From NCBI GenBank assembly GCA_049515555.1, contig JBEKTY010000024.1, forward strand, positions 1 through 60,025: a DNA stretch of 60,025 bases, in the 5' to 3' direction. This DNA comes from JBEKTY01 sp049515555 (GTDB lineage Bacteria; Planctomycetota; Planctomycetia; Pirellulales; Thermoguttaceae). A program made the position numbers and the translations under genes. Positions 33,830 through 42,448 of this stretch are shown here, piece after piece; position 1 is the stretch's first letter; every line of letters begins with the position of its first letter. The notes beneath the pieces were generated by a model, which was not told the origin of the DNA, ran no database searches, and saw nothing but the letters and a program-made list of their open reading frames with translations.

Positions 33830-34090
33830 TTACTCGTGATTGCCTTGCGACTGGGCCTTCAGGATGGCAATCTCCGCTTCGGCCAGCCGAATCTTGGCCT
33901 CCTCGAAATCCAGGCTAACCTTATCGAGTTCCTCCGGTGCAGCGGCCTTATGTTGCAGCAGAGTCTTAACCCTCTGGTACATTCTCTCTCGGGCGTCACA
34001 CATCGAAGATCTGGATTGTCTGATTGCTTGCAGGAACTGGATCACCTTCGAGTTTGCCGGTGTGTCCTTTTCTTTTTCTCTCTTCGCCAT
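33830..34090 (-). CDS. Small charged coiled-coil protein, 86 aa
   Basis: A good ribosome site (AAAGGAGTGAGCA) precedes the ATG. The protein is basic at the N-terminus (MAKREKEKDTPANSK) and then a long charged helix with heptad-like spacing (DFEEAKIRLAEAEIAILKAQ). There is no signal peptide and no family is recognised. It is the first intact gene of the minus-strand island series, just downstream of the broken MBL-fold gene, and may be a structural or regulatory partner. Confidence 0.7.
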   Translation of the reverse strand: MAKREKEKDTPANSKVIQFLQAIRQSRSSMCDARERMYQRVKTLLQHKAAAPEELDKVSLDFEEAKIRLAEAEIAILKAQSQGNHE

Positions 34091-34126
34091 TGCTCACTCC
34101 TTTGCGCCTTTTGGATCCGACAGGCA

Positions 34127-34458
34127 TTATGTTCCCTGAGCAAGACCGTGTGCGCTAGACTCACCGTTTACATACGGCTGCATGGCCTCTTTGCGGGCAT
34201 TCTGCCAAGCGAGCACTGCCCCAAAGCGGGGCCTGATCCTATTCGCTACATTTCGGAACTGCGTTCTTGGCCGAGAGGTTTCGGCACCGACATCTATCAG
34301 CAGTGCCCTCTCGGGGCCGATGATGAGTGAGAGTCCGCCTGCCCCACGTTGAACACGTGGATTTGAAAGTCTGCCTCTTCAGCCGCCCACGCGATGAAGC
34401 CGCCAAGCCGGGTGGCTAGTAGGGCGGCAACAGCCAGTATCCACCGACTCCACTTCAC
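34127..34458 (-). pseudogene. Truncated, frameshifted MBL-fold (ComEC-like) hydrolase
   Basis: Starting at a GTG (34458, with AAGGGAGTC upstream), a signal peptide (WILAVAALLATRLGGFIAWA) leads to FQIHVFNVGQADS. After a slip of one base in one direction or two in the other, the sequence continues LIIGPERALLIDVGAETSRP. This is the start of a metallo-beta-lactamase-fold domain of the ComEC-like type (xVFNVGQGDSxLI...xLIDxG). The unslipped frame stops at 34297. The shifted frame runs to 34127 but loses family resemblance after RNVANRIRPRFG, and the HxHxDH metal motif is absent. The gene is therefore both frameshifted and cut short. It heads the island's minus-strand gene series. Confidence 0.7.
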
Positions 34459-34615
34459 CGCACGACTCCCTTAACGGTTGGGGACGCACGTGAATGGTCG
34501 TTTCGGGCATTCTCTCCCAGGCATACTGCTTCCGCTCTGGGTTGTCAATAACCCCCGCCGCAAAATCGTGGAATCGCTGAGGATTTGTGGGAATCTGACC
34601 GGTCCTCAACTTCAT
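34379..34615 (-). CDS. Possible small protein upstream of the MBL fragment
   Basis: An ATG at 34615 follows CAGGAGGGC, although the spacing is short. It opens a 79-codon frame (MKLRTGQIPTNPQRFHDFAA...) that is plausible for about 50 residues. It then overlaps the MBL-fold fragment in another frame, so its true end may have been lost. No family is recognised. It may be the remnant of the gene that stood before the MBL gene. Confidence 0.3.
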   Translation of the reverse strand: MKLRTGQIPTNPQRFHDFAAGVIDNPERKQYAWERMPETTIHVRPQPLRESCGEVESVDTGCCRPTSHPAWRLHRVGG

Positions 34616-34668
34616 GCCCTCCTGGCGATGCAATCCGGAACCCCACCGCAGAGATTGCCTTGCTGAAG

Positions 34669-35425
34669 CTACAACCGTGACGATCCGTTTCGCCCCTGCC
34701 GGGCGTACCTGACCAGCAGGCTGCCGGGGGCTTGACGGATCTCGACGCGGATGGAGGCCAATGGCCGCCCGCTCACGAGACGCCTTTCCTTCACTTGATA
34801 CGTCTCGGCGAGAGTCAGCTCGTAGCGGGCGCTGGGATCGACAGCCCGCAGATGCGCCTCGCAGACCGCGTCGAGGCTGGCGGGGCGACGAAAGAACATG
34901 GCAAAGCCCTGGCCGAGGTCCGGGCGGTCGAACTGCCAACCGCACCAGTGCCGTTCGTCCAGGTCCACGACGGTCAAGGGGTAATAATCGCCCAGGTACA
35001 GCGGGCGGAGCGCGCGGATCTCCTCGCTGGCCTGCTTCATCTCTTGGCGCGCGAAGCCCACCGGGCGCGTATCGTACGCGATGCTCGTGCCGAAGCGGGC
35101 AACACTCCGAACCGTGTAAGGATCGGTTCCCCACAGCAGCGAGGCGTGAATCGGCACGTAAAGGCTCAAACCGGCCAGTTGTGCCTGGTTGTAGACCCGG
35201 TTCTCGCCGCCCCGAGCGGCCTCGCTGCAGGTCCAGGAACCGGCAGATCGCATCAGCATTTCCAGGTCGGGGCCCGTGCCGCGCCAATTTGCATTGTCGA
35301 TGATCAAGCCCGGATGGCGCCGCAGCAGCTCGTCCCACAACGCGTACAGGCCCTCGACGTGGCGAATCTCCGTGATCCCCTGACGATCCGGCGCGTCGCT
35401 GTCCCGCCAGAATCGGAACGGATAA
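34669..35425 (-). pseudogene. C-terminal fragment of a GH36-like alpha-galactosidase
   Basis: The minus strand reads DAPDRQGITEIRHVEGLYAL, WDELLRRHPGLIIDN, then a region where GH36 enzymes have RR-DLE and the acid/base Asp, here altered to LEMLMRSAGSWTCSE. It then continues through SLYVPIHASLLWGTDPY and a beta-sandwich end with YELTLAETYQVKERRL. The N-terminal half of the enzyme, including the KxD nucleophile region, is missing: the frame runs on only as the antisense of the DUF1214 fragment. It is a truncated gene with its break near 35425-35435. Confidence 0.75.
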
Positions 35426-35436
35426 CGGTCGATGCG

Positions 35437-36117
35437 ACCACCCTGGGCTTCTGGGCATCGGTAGGCATCCGTAAGGGCAAGCCGTTCGCCCCGGACGCGC
35501 GGATGAAAAAGATCCTCACCGAAGCTGCCGCGGTGGGTGACGCCACCGGGCGGGCTATGGCATATCGGGTACGGGAGAAATCCGCCTACTACTTCGAGGA
35601 CCGGCAATGGAAAAAACCGTTTATCGGCGGCTACAAATTCCAGTGGCAGCCAGGCGTTCCGAATTTGAGCGCCGCAGCCATGTACTTTTTCGCCGCCACC
35701 GGCGTGACCCCGGCGATGGACACCCAGATTGTCGGCGAAGGCTCCACTTATCCCTGGACGGCCGTGGACGCCGACAAGCATCCCTTGGACGGCGGCAAGA
35801 ACTACCGGCTGCACCTGCCGCCGAAAATCCCGGTCAGGACTTTCTAGTCGGTGATCGTGTATGACACTCAGACCCGTTCGATGTTGCAGAGCGACCAGCA
35901 GTACCCAAGCGTGAGCAGCCAGAACAAGGCGACGCAGGCGAACGATGACGGCTCGGTGGATGTGTATTTTGGTCCCAAGGCGCCGGCGGGTAAGGAAGGT
36001 AATTGGGTGCAGACCGTCCCGGGCAAGGGCTGGTTTACGATCCTGCGCCTCTACGGTCCGTTAGAGCCGTGGTTTAAGAAGACATGGCGGCCAGGAGATA
36101 TCGAATTGCAACCTTGA
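35437..36117 (+). pseudogene. C-terminal fragment of a DUF1254/DUF1214 protein with an amber codon
   Basis: From SVGIRKGKPFAPDARMKKIL the frame follows the DUF1214 domain to YRLHLPPKIPV. A TAG (35845-35847) then stands where relatives have Trp (DFW-x-V-x-x-YDTQTRSML). Reading continues in the same frame with SVIVYDTQTRSMLQSDQQYP and a full C-terminus (ILRLYGPLEPWFKKTWRPGD). So one TGG-to-TAG change splits an otherwise intact domain. The N-terminal DUF1254 part is missing: the break is at about 35430, the same point where the opposite-strand GH36 fragment ends. Confidence 0.8.
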
Positions 36118-36198
36118 CGATGCCCTTGCCGCCGAAGACGTAAGACGCCAGTCTCGTAACCTCATTCGTATTCTGGGAATCGCCAAAAAACCACACTA

Positions 36199-36358
36199 TT
36201 CTCGGAGCGACGTCAGCCCAGCTTGCGTGCGGCGGTCACCCCCTCCTCCGCAGCGAAGGTCAATTCTTGCACGCGTCGGCGTGCCCCTCCTCCGCAGGCA
36301 AGCCGTCGCGAAATGCTTCGGATGCGGCTAGCGGTCAGGCTGTGGGGTGATCGTCGAC
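36199..36358. repeat. Dispersed repeat copy A (TCTCGGAGCGACG...CTCCTCCGC)
   Basis: About 160 bases align with 55541-55702 (copy B), and a shorter part with 57589-57652 (copy C). Shared blocks are TTCTCGGAGCGACG, TGCGGCGGTCACC, CACGCGTCGGCGTGCCCCTC, CGAAATGCTTCGGA and CTGTGGGGTG. It lies between two pseudogenes. No reading frame is conserved. Confidence 0.8.
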
Positions 36359-36367
36359 GAGGGGCGG

Positions 36368-36778
36368 GCCAACTGGCCGGCAGCGGTACGATTACCTTGA
36401 CGTCTGACGGTCTCTATTACAACAGCACCGTAAGCAGCACGTTCGCCGGTACGTTGCAGGGCGTCGGCGCGGGCCTGGAGGTCGATAGCGGCACTCTAAG
36501 TCTTGAGCAGCACGAACACCATGACTGGCGGCATGAACGTCTACGGCGGCACGCTGGTCCTGGCTTCCCCCAACGCTTTCGCCGACGGGTCGACCTTGAC
36601 CGTCGGCGACCCCTCGGCCTTTGCCCCGGTGGTGCCGACCTCGATCGTCAGCAGCCAGTCGTTTGCCGCATCGCCGTCGATCACGCCCGTGCCCGAACCG
36701 GGAACGCTGGCCCTGTTTGCAGGGGCGGGACTGGTCGTGGGACTCAGCGTTTGGCGGAGGAGGAAGAGGATGGAGTAG
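36368..36778 (+). pseudogene. PEP-CTERM autotransporter-like protein remnant
   Basis: Beta-strand-repeat sequence (SGTITLTSDGLYYNSTVSST, then GGMNVYGGTLVLASPNAFAD) ends in a PEP-CTERM sorting tail: VPEPGTLALFAGAGLVVG followed by RRRKR. One extra base near 36503 breaks the frame between LEVDSGTLSL and SSTNTMTGGM. The N-terminus is missing; repeat copy A sits immediately upstream. PEP-CTERM proteins are sorted and cleaved by exosortase at the cell envelope. Confidence 0.8.
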
Positions 36779-36910
36779 CGCGGGCGGCTGTCGCGGCAGC
36801 CGGTTCTTTTGTGTAGAATGGCATTCGTTCCGTTTGCCGAAAAGAGAAGTTTCTCTGCGGCAACCCCGCCGCGATAAACTCCCGCCCACCCCCCAAGGGA
36901 TTCTCGCATC

Positions 36911-39871
36911 ATGAACAGTCGGTTCTATTGTGTCCTGGTGTTGTTTTTGTCTGCTTCCGCCGCGGCGGAAGCGCGGTCCGAGCAGCAGATATTTGTTGCA
37001 ATCACCGGGAGCGATACGAATCCGGGTACGCTGGAAAAGCCCTTAGCGACGTTGCAGCGGGCACAGCAAGTTGCGCGGAAAACGGCTGGCCGCGAAGCGG
37101 TCGCGGTCTTCGTCAGGGAGGGGACCTACTATCTGCCCGAGACCTTGATCCTTACCGCCGAGGATTCCGGCACCCAGGCCGCTCCGGTGGTTTATCAGGC
37201 CTATGCGAAGGAGCAGGCGGTGATCAGCGGCGGCATCCGGCTGAAAGACCTCAAGTGGGGGCCGTACAAGGACGGCATTCTGCAGGCCAAGGTGCCCGCG
37301 GGCTTTGCCACGGACCAGCTTTTCGTCAACGGCGCGCGCCAGCCGATGGCGCGGTATCCGAACTTCGACGCCAAGGAGCATCACTTCAACGGCTGGGCGA
37401 AGGATGCCTTCAGTCCTGAACGCGCGGCACGATGGAAAGACCCTGCCGGCGGGTTCATCCATGCCCTGCATGGCGCCGAGTGGGGGGGCATGCACTACGT
37501 CATCACCGGCAAGGGCCCGGACAACAAGATCACCTATGAAGGAGGTTGGCAGAACAACCGCCCGATGGGCATGCACGACATCCGTTTCGTGGAAAACATC
37601 TTCGAGGAGCTCGATGCACCGGGCGAGTGGTTCCTCGACCGCAAGACCAACACCCTGTACTACTATCCGCCCACCGGCGCGGAGCTGGGCAAGGCGAACA
37701 TCGAAGCCGTCCGCCTGCGGCATCTGATCGAGTTCCGCGGCACGGAGCAGTCGCCGGTGCGGTTCGTCAGATTCAGAGGCTTGACGTTCCGCCACGCCGC
37801 GCGGACCTTCATGGAGAACAAGGAACCTCTGGTGCGCAGCGACTGGACCACGTACCGCGGCGGCGCATTGTTCCTGAACGGCACGGAAGACTGCACGATC
37901 GAGGATTGCTTCGTCGACCAAGTGGGCGGCAACGCGGTCTTCGTGAACACCTACAACCGCCGGGTCACGGTCCGCGGCTGTCACATCGCCCGGGCGGGCG
38001 GCAACGGCGTGGCGTTTGTCGGGGATCGCGACGCTGGCCGGGTCCCGCGCGATTGGAACGATCATTCCCAATCGCTCGCGACGCTCGACCGCACGCCCGG
38101 TCCCAAGACGGCCAACTACCCGGCGGACTGCCTCGTGGACGATTGCCTGATCTACCTCTCGGGCCGCGTCGAGAAGCAGACCTCGCCGGTACAGATCGAG
38201 TTGGCGCAGGGCATCACCGTGCGCCACTGCTCGCTCTACGACGTGCCGCGGGCCGGCATCAATATCGGCGACGGGTGCTGGGGCGGCCACGTGATCGAAT
38301 TCTGCGACATCTTCGACACGGTCAAGGAAACCGGCGACCACGGTTCCTTCAATTCCTGGGGCCGCGACCGCTACTGGGGACTGGCCGGCCTGAATCTGAA
38401 CGACGATCGGGCATGGGAGGCCAACAAGGATGTCGTGCTGCTGGACGCGGTGAAGACGACGATCCTGCGCAACAATCGTTGGCGGTGCGACCACGGCTGG
38501 GACGTCGATCTGGACGACGGCTCCAGTAACTACCACATTTACAACAACCTCTGCCTGAACGGCGGCCTGAAGAATCGGGAAGGCTTTTACCGCGTGGTGG
38601 AAAATAACATCATCATCAACGGTTTTCACCCCCATTGTTGGTACAAGCACAGCGAGGACATTGTCCGCCGCAATATCATGTTCAGCGATCACTATCTGCC
38701 GGCTGGCGGCATGCCAGATACGCCTTGGGGCAAGGAAATGGACAACAACCTCGTCCATCGTGCGGGCGTGAAAACCCCGCAACCCGCCACGCAACTTGCC
38801 GAACACTCCAAACGCGATGGACATTCGATCGTGGCCGATGCGATGTTCGTCAATCCGGACCAAGGCGATTTCCGCGTGAAGGAAGGCTCGCCGGCACTGA
38901 AGCTGGGGTTCGTGAATTTCGCCATGGACCAATTCGGCGTGCAGAAGCCGGAGTTGAAGGCCATCGCGCGCACTCCGGAAATGCCTAAACTCATGAGCGC
39001 CGGCAGGCCCGCCAAACAGGAGCCGGCTGCCAAGCGGGCAAGTTACGTTTTTCAGGCTCGGGTTCGCGACATCGCGGGCCTGGGCGATCGCTCGGCCTAT
39101 GGATTGCCCGATGAATCCGGGGTCCTGATCCTGGCCGTTTCCGCCGCCGGCCCTGCCGCCAAGGCCGGACTGCAGAAGGACGATGTGATTCGCACCTGCA
39201 ACGGTCAGCCGGTCCGGACCGTGAACGACTTGCAGAAGCTGCGCGACAAGGCCGCCGGCAAGAAGCTGACTCTCTTGATCCATCGCAAGCAGAATCGGGT
39301 AAGCATAGAGGTGAACGACTATGATTACGTTGTCATCGAGCCTTCTGGAACTTCCAACTTCAAGACTGTCGCCCTGGCTCCGGCCGCGGCCGTGTTGCCG
39401 GCGAAAGTAGTCGCTGGGGGAGCTTCCACGAACAACGATCCGATCGAGTGTCTTACCGATGGCAAAGTCGCCAGTGGCTATGGTCCGATCTTTGCCAACG
39501 GGGTGGATTGCGGCATGTACAAGCTCGATCTGGCCGCAGTGAAGAGCATCGCCCGGGTTAATACGTTCGCGGCCCTCGGAAGGCGTGCCCGGCAGAGCTT
39601 CGTCCTCTATGGAAGTAATGCCGCCTCGGACCCGGGCTGGAAAGTCGCCGATGCGAGGAGGTTCACGCCGATCATTTCAGTCGATACGAGTCAGGGCATT
39701 CCAGCCGACTTCGAGGCCACCAGCATTCGCCGCAGTGACGACAAGCCGCTGGGCAACTACCGCTGGCTCGTCTGGGTGGTTTCACCGGTGACCAGCGATG
39801 GTGGTGGAGAGAACACGGCCTTCCAGGAGCTACAGGCGATTCCCGCAGCCGATCCGAGTACGAAGCCGTGA
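36911..39871 (+). CDS. Secreted beta-helix, PDZ and C-terminal beta-domain protein, 986 aa
   Basis: The signal peptide (VLVLFLSASAAAEARS) is followed by FVAITGSDTNPGTLEKPLAT, a DUF1565-type entry to a right-handed parallel beta-helix. This runs to about residue 690 with rungs such as CTIEDCFVDQVGGNAVFVN and VIEFCDIFDTVKETGDHG. A PDZ domain spans about 711-803 (GVLILAVSAAGPAAKAGLQK, DDVIRTCNGQPV). The last 180 residues resemble an F5/8-type discoidin module (SIARVNTFAALGRRARQSFV). Helix proteins of this kind bind or cleave polysaccharides. The start has AAGGGATTCTC upstream. It is the first gene of the glycan operon; the next gene starts 48 bases on and also carries a PDZ domain. Confidence 0.88.
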   Translation: MNSRFYCVLVLFLSASAAAEARSEQQIFVAITGSDTNPGTLEKPLATLQRAQQVARKTAGREAVAVFVREGTYYLPETLILTAEDSGTQAAPVVYQAYAKEQAVISGGIRLKDLKWGPYKDGILQAKVPAGFATDQLFVNGARQPMARYPNFDAKEHHFNGWAKDAFSPERAARWKDPAGGFIHALHGAEWGGMHYVITGKGPDNKITYEGGWQNNRPMGMHDIRFVENIFEELDAPGEWFLDRKTNTLYYYPPTGAELGKANIEAVRLRHLIEFRGTEQSPVRFVRFRGLTFRHAARTFMENKEPLVRSDWTTYRGGALFLNGTEDCTIEDCFVDQVGGNAVFVNTYNRRVTVRGCHIARAGGNGVAFVGDRDAGRVPRDWNDHSQSLATLDRTPGPKTANYPADCLVDDCLIYLSGRVEKQTSPVQIELAQGITVRHCSLYDVPRAGINIGDGCWGGHVIEFCDIFDTVKETGDHGSFNSWGRDRYWGLAGLNLNDDRAWEANKDVVLLDAVKTTILRNNRWRCDHGWDVDLDDGSSNYHIYNNLCLNGGLKNREGFYRVVENNIIINGFHPHCWYKHSEDIVRRNIMFSDHYLPAGGMPDTPWGKEMDNNLVHRAGVKTPQPATQLAEHSKRDGHSIVADAMFVNPDQGDFRVKEGSPALKLGFVNFAMDQFGVQKPELKAIARTPEMPKLMSAGRPAKQEPAAKRASYVFQARVRDIAGLGDRSAYGLPDESGVLILAVSAAGPAAKAGLQKDDVIRTCNGQPVRTVNDLQKLRDKAAGKKLTLLIHRKQNRVSIEVNDYDYVVIEPSGTSNFKTVALAPAAAVLPAKVVAGGASTNNDPIECLTDGKVASGYGPIFANGVDCGMYKLDLAAVKSIARVNTFAALGRRARQSFVLYGSNAASDPGWKVADARRFTPIISVDTSQGIPADFEATSIRRSDDKPLGNYRWLVWVVSPVTSDGGGENTAFQELQAIPAADPSTKP

Positions 39872-39919
39872 ATGGAAAAAAGAAACTTACCGAGAAATCC
39901 CACAACAAGGAGAAATATC

Positions 39920-42448
39920 GTGAGACGACAATCGCGTCTTGCAGTCAGATTCACCATGATGGCGCTGGCTGCGCTGATCAGCTTTCCCGTTCCGGCAGCG
40001 GACAGTCTGCCGGATCTGACCAAGAGTGACATCAGCGGAATTGACCGCACGCGGACCTACAATTTCGGCGCCACGGGGCTTCGCGGCTGGATCTATACCA
40101 AACCCGCCGACTTTTTCGAGAGCTGCCAGGGGCGGACCACGACGGCCAGCCGACAGATTCTGGTCACGCATGCCGGGGCAAAGTCGCCGGCCGACGGCGT
40201 GATGAAAGTGGATGACGTCATCCTCGGCGCTGGCGGCAAACGGTTCACCGACGACGCACGCAAGAGCATCGCCGTGGCGATTCAGGAGGCCGAAAAGGAG
40301 GTCAACGGAGGCATCCTGAAACTGACCCGCTGGCGGGCGGGCAAGACCGAAGAGGTGCAGCTCAAGCTGAGAGTCATGGGGACCTACAGCAACACCGCGC
40401 CCTACGATTGCCCCAAGTCAAAGCGGATCTTCGACGACGCCTGCAAGGTGCTGGAGAAGGAACCGCTCGAAGAAAATCTATGGGGAGCGGTGAACGGCCT
40501 GGCTTTGTTGGCGACCGGCAAGCCCGAGTACCTGCCCCGTGTGCAGGAGTTTGCACGGAAGATGGCCCCCAAGACGCTGAAGTTGGAGTTGAGAGACGGG
40601 ATGGTAACCTGGGATTGGGGATACCGAAACCTCTTCCTCAGCGAATATTACCTTCTCACCGGCGACAAGGAAGTTCTGCACGCAATCCGCGAGTACACGG
40701 TCGCTCTCGCCAAGGGGCAGAGCATGTATGGCACGTTCGGGCATGGCCTTGCGGACCGGAATCCCGATGGCACGCTGCACGGATCGATCCCTCCCTACGG
40801 CCCGGTGAACGCAACGGGGCTCATCGCCAATCTGGCGATCGTCATGGGCAAGAAGTGCGGCGTGGCGGATCCGGAAGTGGACGCGGCCATCGACAGGGGG
40901 GCCAAGTTCTTCGGCTACTATGTGGACAAGGGAGCGATACCATACGGCGAGCACATGCCGTGGCCCTATCACGACAACAACGGCAAGAACGCCATGACCG
41001 CCGTGCTGTTTGCCATGCAAGGCAACCGGACCACGGAAACGCGATTCTTCGCGAAAATGGTCACCGCTTCCTACAAGAACCGTGAGTACGGCCACACCGG
41101 CCAGGGATTCAGTTATCTGTGGGGCGCTCTGGGCGCCAATACCGGCGGCCCTGGCGCGGCGGCGGCCTTTGTCAAAGAAGCCTCATGGCACCTCGACCTT
41201 GTGCGGCGATGCGATGGTTCGTTCACCTACGACGGGGGCGAGCAATACGGTCCCGGCCAGACGGAAGACAACACCTACTACGGCAAGAGCAGCTACTATG
41301 GGCTGAGCCCGACGGCCACGTATGTTCTGACCTACTCCCTGCCGCTGAAGAAACTCTGCATTACCGGCCGCGACGCGAATCCGTCGAACTGGCTCGGCAA
41401 GAAGGACGTCGCCGAGGCAATCGCTTCCGGTCGCTTCGACCTAGACCGTAAGAAGATGAGCACGACGGAGATCGTCGCGGCGTTTGGCGATTGGTCGCCG
41501 ATCGTCCGGGGCTGGGCGGCAGAGGAACTGGCCAAGCGTCCGGAAGCGAAGGCGATGGTGCCCCAATTGATCGCCTTGGCGGAAGGCCCCGATGCGCATG
41601 TCCGCCAGGGAGCCTGCGAAGCACTCGGCTACATCAAGAGCCGGGACGCCTTGCCGGTGTTGGTTCGACTGCTTACCCATGAAGACCGCTGGTTGCGGGT
41701 CAAGGCGGCCAATGCCCTCAGGAATATGGGCGACGTGGCGAAACCAGTCGTCTTCGACATGCTCAAGGCGGTCGCCCAAACTGCGGAGCCCCTGCAGCCG
41801 ATCGCATGGGCCGATCCCATCCAGCTCACCCATGGCGAGTTGGCTGCGGCCTTGTTCCATGGATTGTTGCGATCTTCCGTCAAAGATGTCGATCCCGAAC
41901 TGCTCTACCCGGCGGTTCGGGCGATTTCAAGGAACGCCGACGGAATGGCGCGGGCCACGCTGCGGGACCTTTTTGAGAACCGGCTGACCGTGGAGGATGT
42001 TCAGTCGCTGGCGCCGGACATCTTGGCCGCTGTCAAAACGCGGTGCCCGGCGGACACGATGTTTGGCAATGAAATCCGCATGGGAGGATTCAAAGCATTG
42101 ACCAAGTATCACTTCAAAGAGGGCATCGAAGTGGGGGTCATCTTCGCAAGAACCCAGGGCGGCCATGGCAGCGAAAGCCGAACCGGGGTGATCATGAAAG
42201 AGTTGGTGAGCTATGGCACAGCCGCCCGCGAAGCGGTGCCGGCGTTGAAGGAATTGATCGTGGCCCTGAACGAGCAATGCAGGAAGGGGGAATTCCCTGC
42301 CGGCGAACTCAACAATAGGAGAGTTTCCGCGGTTGAGGAAGCCATCAAAGCGATCGAAGCGGCAACAACGCAACCCGAGTTGCGGAGCATTGCGCCTGCG
42401 CGGCCAAACGTTCTTCACGAACACACACAGGACAGACCTCATGATTAA
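39920..42448 (+). CDS. DUF6288 family secreted protein with PDZ and HEAT repeats
   Basis: The start was set at GTG 39920 because AAGGAGAAATATC precedes it and a signal peptide (MMALAALISFPVPA) follows. An in-frame ATG at 39872 touches the previous stop codon but lacks a ribosome site. After FGATGLRGWIYTK comes a PDZ-like domain (ILVTHAGAKSPADGVMKVDD, VILGAGGK). A long alpha-helical toroid follows (about 150-500, with GHTGQGFSYLWGALGAN), and then HEAT repeats (VRQGACEALGYIKSRDAL, LRVKAANALRNMGD). This order is typical of DUF6288 proteins of planctomycetes. Their activity is unknown; the toroid resembles those of lyases and terpenoid cyclases. The stop overlaps the next ATG by eight bases. Confidence 0.82.
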   Translation: MRRQSRLAVRFTMMALAALISFPVPAADSLPDLTKSDISGIDRTRTYNFGATGLRGWIYTKPADFFESCQGRTTTASRQILVTHAGAKSPADGVMKVDDVILGAGGKRFTDDARKSIAVAIQEAEKEVNGGILKLTRWRAGKTEEVQLKLRVMGTYSNTAPYDCPKSKRIFDDACKVLEKEPLEENLWGAVNGLALLATGKPEYLPRVQEFARKMAPKTLKLELRDGMVTWDWGYRNLFLSEYYLLTGDKEVLHAIREYTVALAKGQSMYGTFGHGLADRNPDGTLHGSIPPYGPVNATGLIANLAIVMGKKCGVADPEVDAAIDRGAKFFGYYVDKGAIPYGEHMPWPYHDNNGKNAMTAVLFAMQGNRTTETRFFAKMVTASYKNREYGHTGQGFSYLWGALGANTGGPGAAAAFVKEASWHLDLVRRCDGSFTYDGGEQYGPGQTEDNTYYGKSSYYGLSPTATYVLTYSLPLKKLCITGRDANPSNWLGKKDVAEAIASGRFDLDRKKMSTTEIVAAFGDWSPIVRGWAAEELAKRPEAKAMVPQLIALAEGPDAHVRQGACEALGYIKSRDALPVLVRLLTHEDRWLRVKAANALRNMGDVAKPVVFDMLKAVAQTAEPLQPIAWADPIQLTHGELAAALFHGLLRSSVKDVDPELLYPAVRAISRNADGMARATLRDLFENRLTVEDVQSLAPDILAAVKTRCPADTMFGNEIRMGGFKALTKYHFKEGIEVGVIFARTQGGHGSESRTGVIMKELVSYGTAAREAVPALKELIVALNEQCRKGEFPAGELNNRRVSAVEEAIKAIEAATTQPELRSIAPARPNVLHEHTQDRPHD

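Noticed and set aside
37043..39283. 746-codon minus-strand frame
   Set aside because: It is antisense to the beta-helix/PDZ gene and has no motif or ribosome site.
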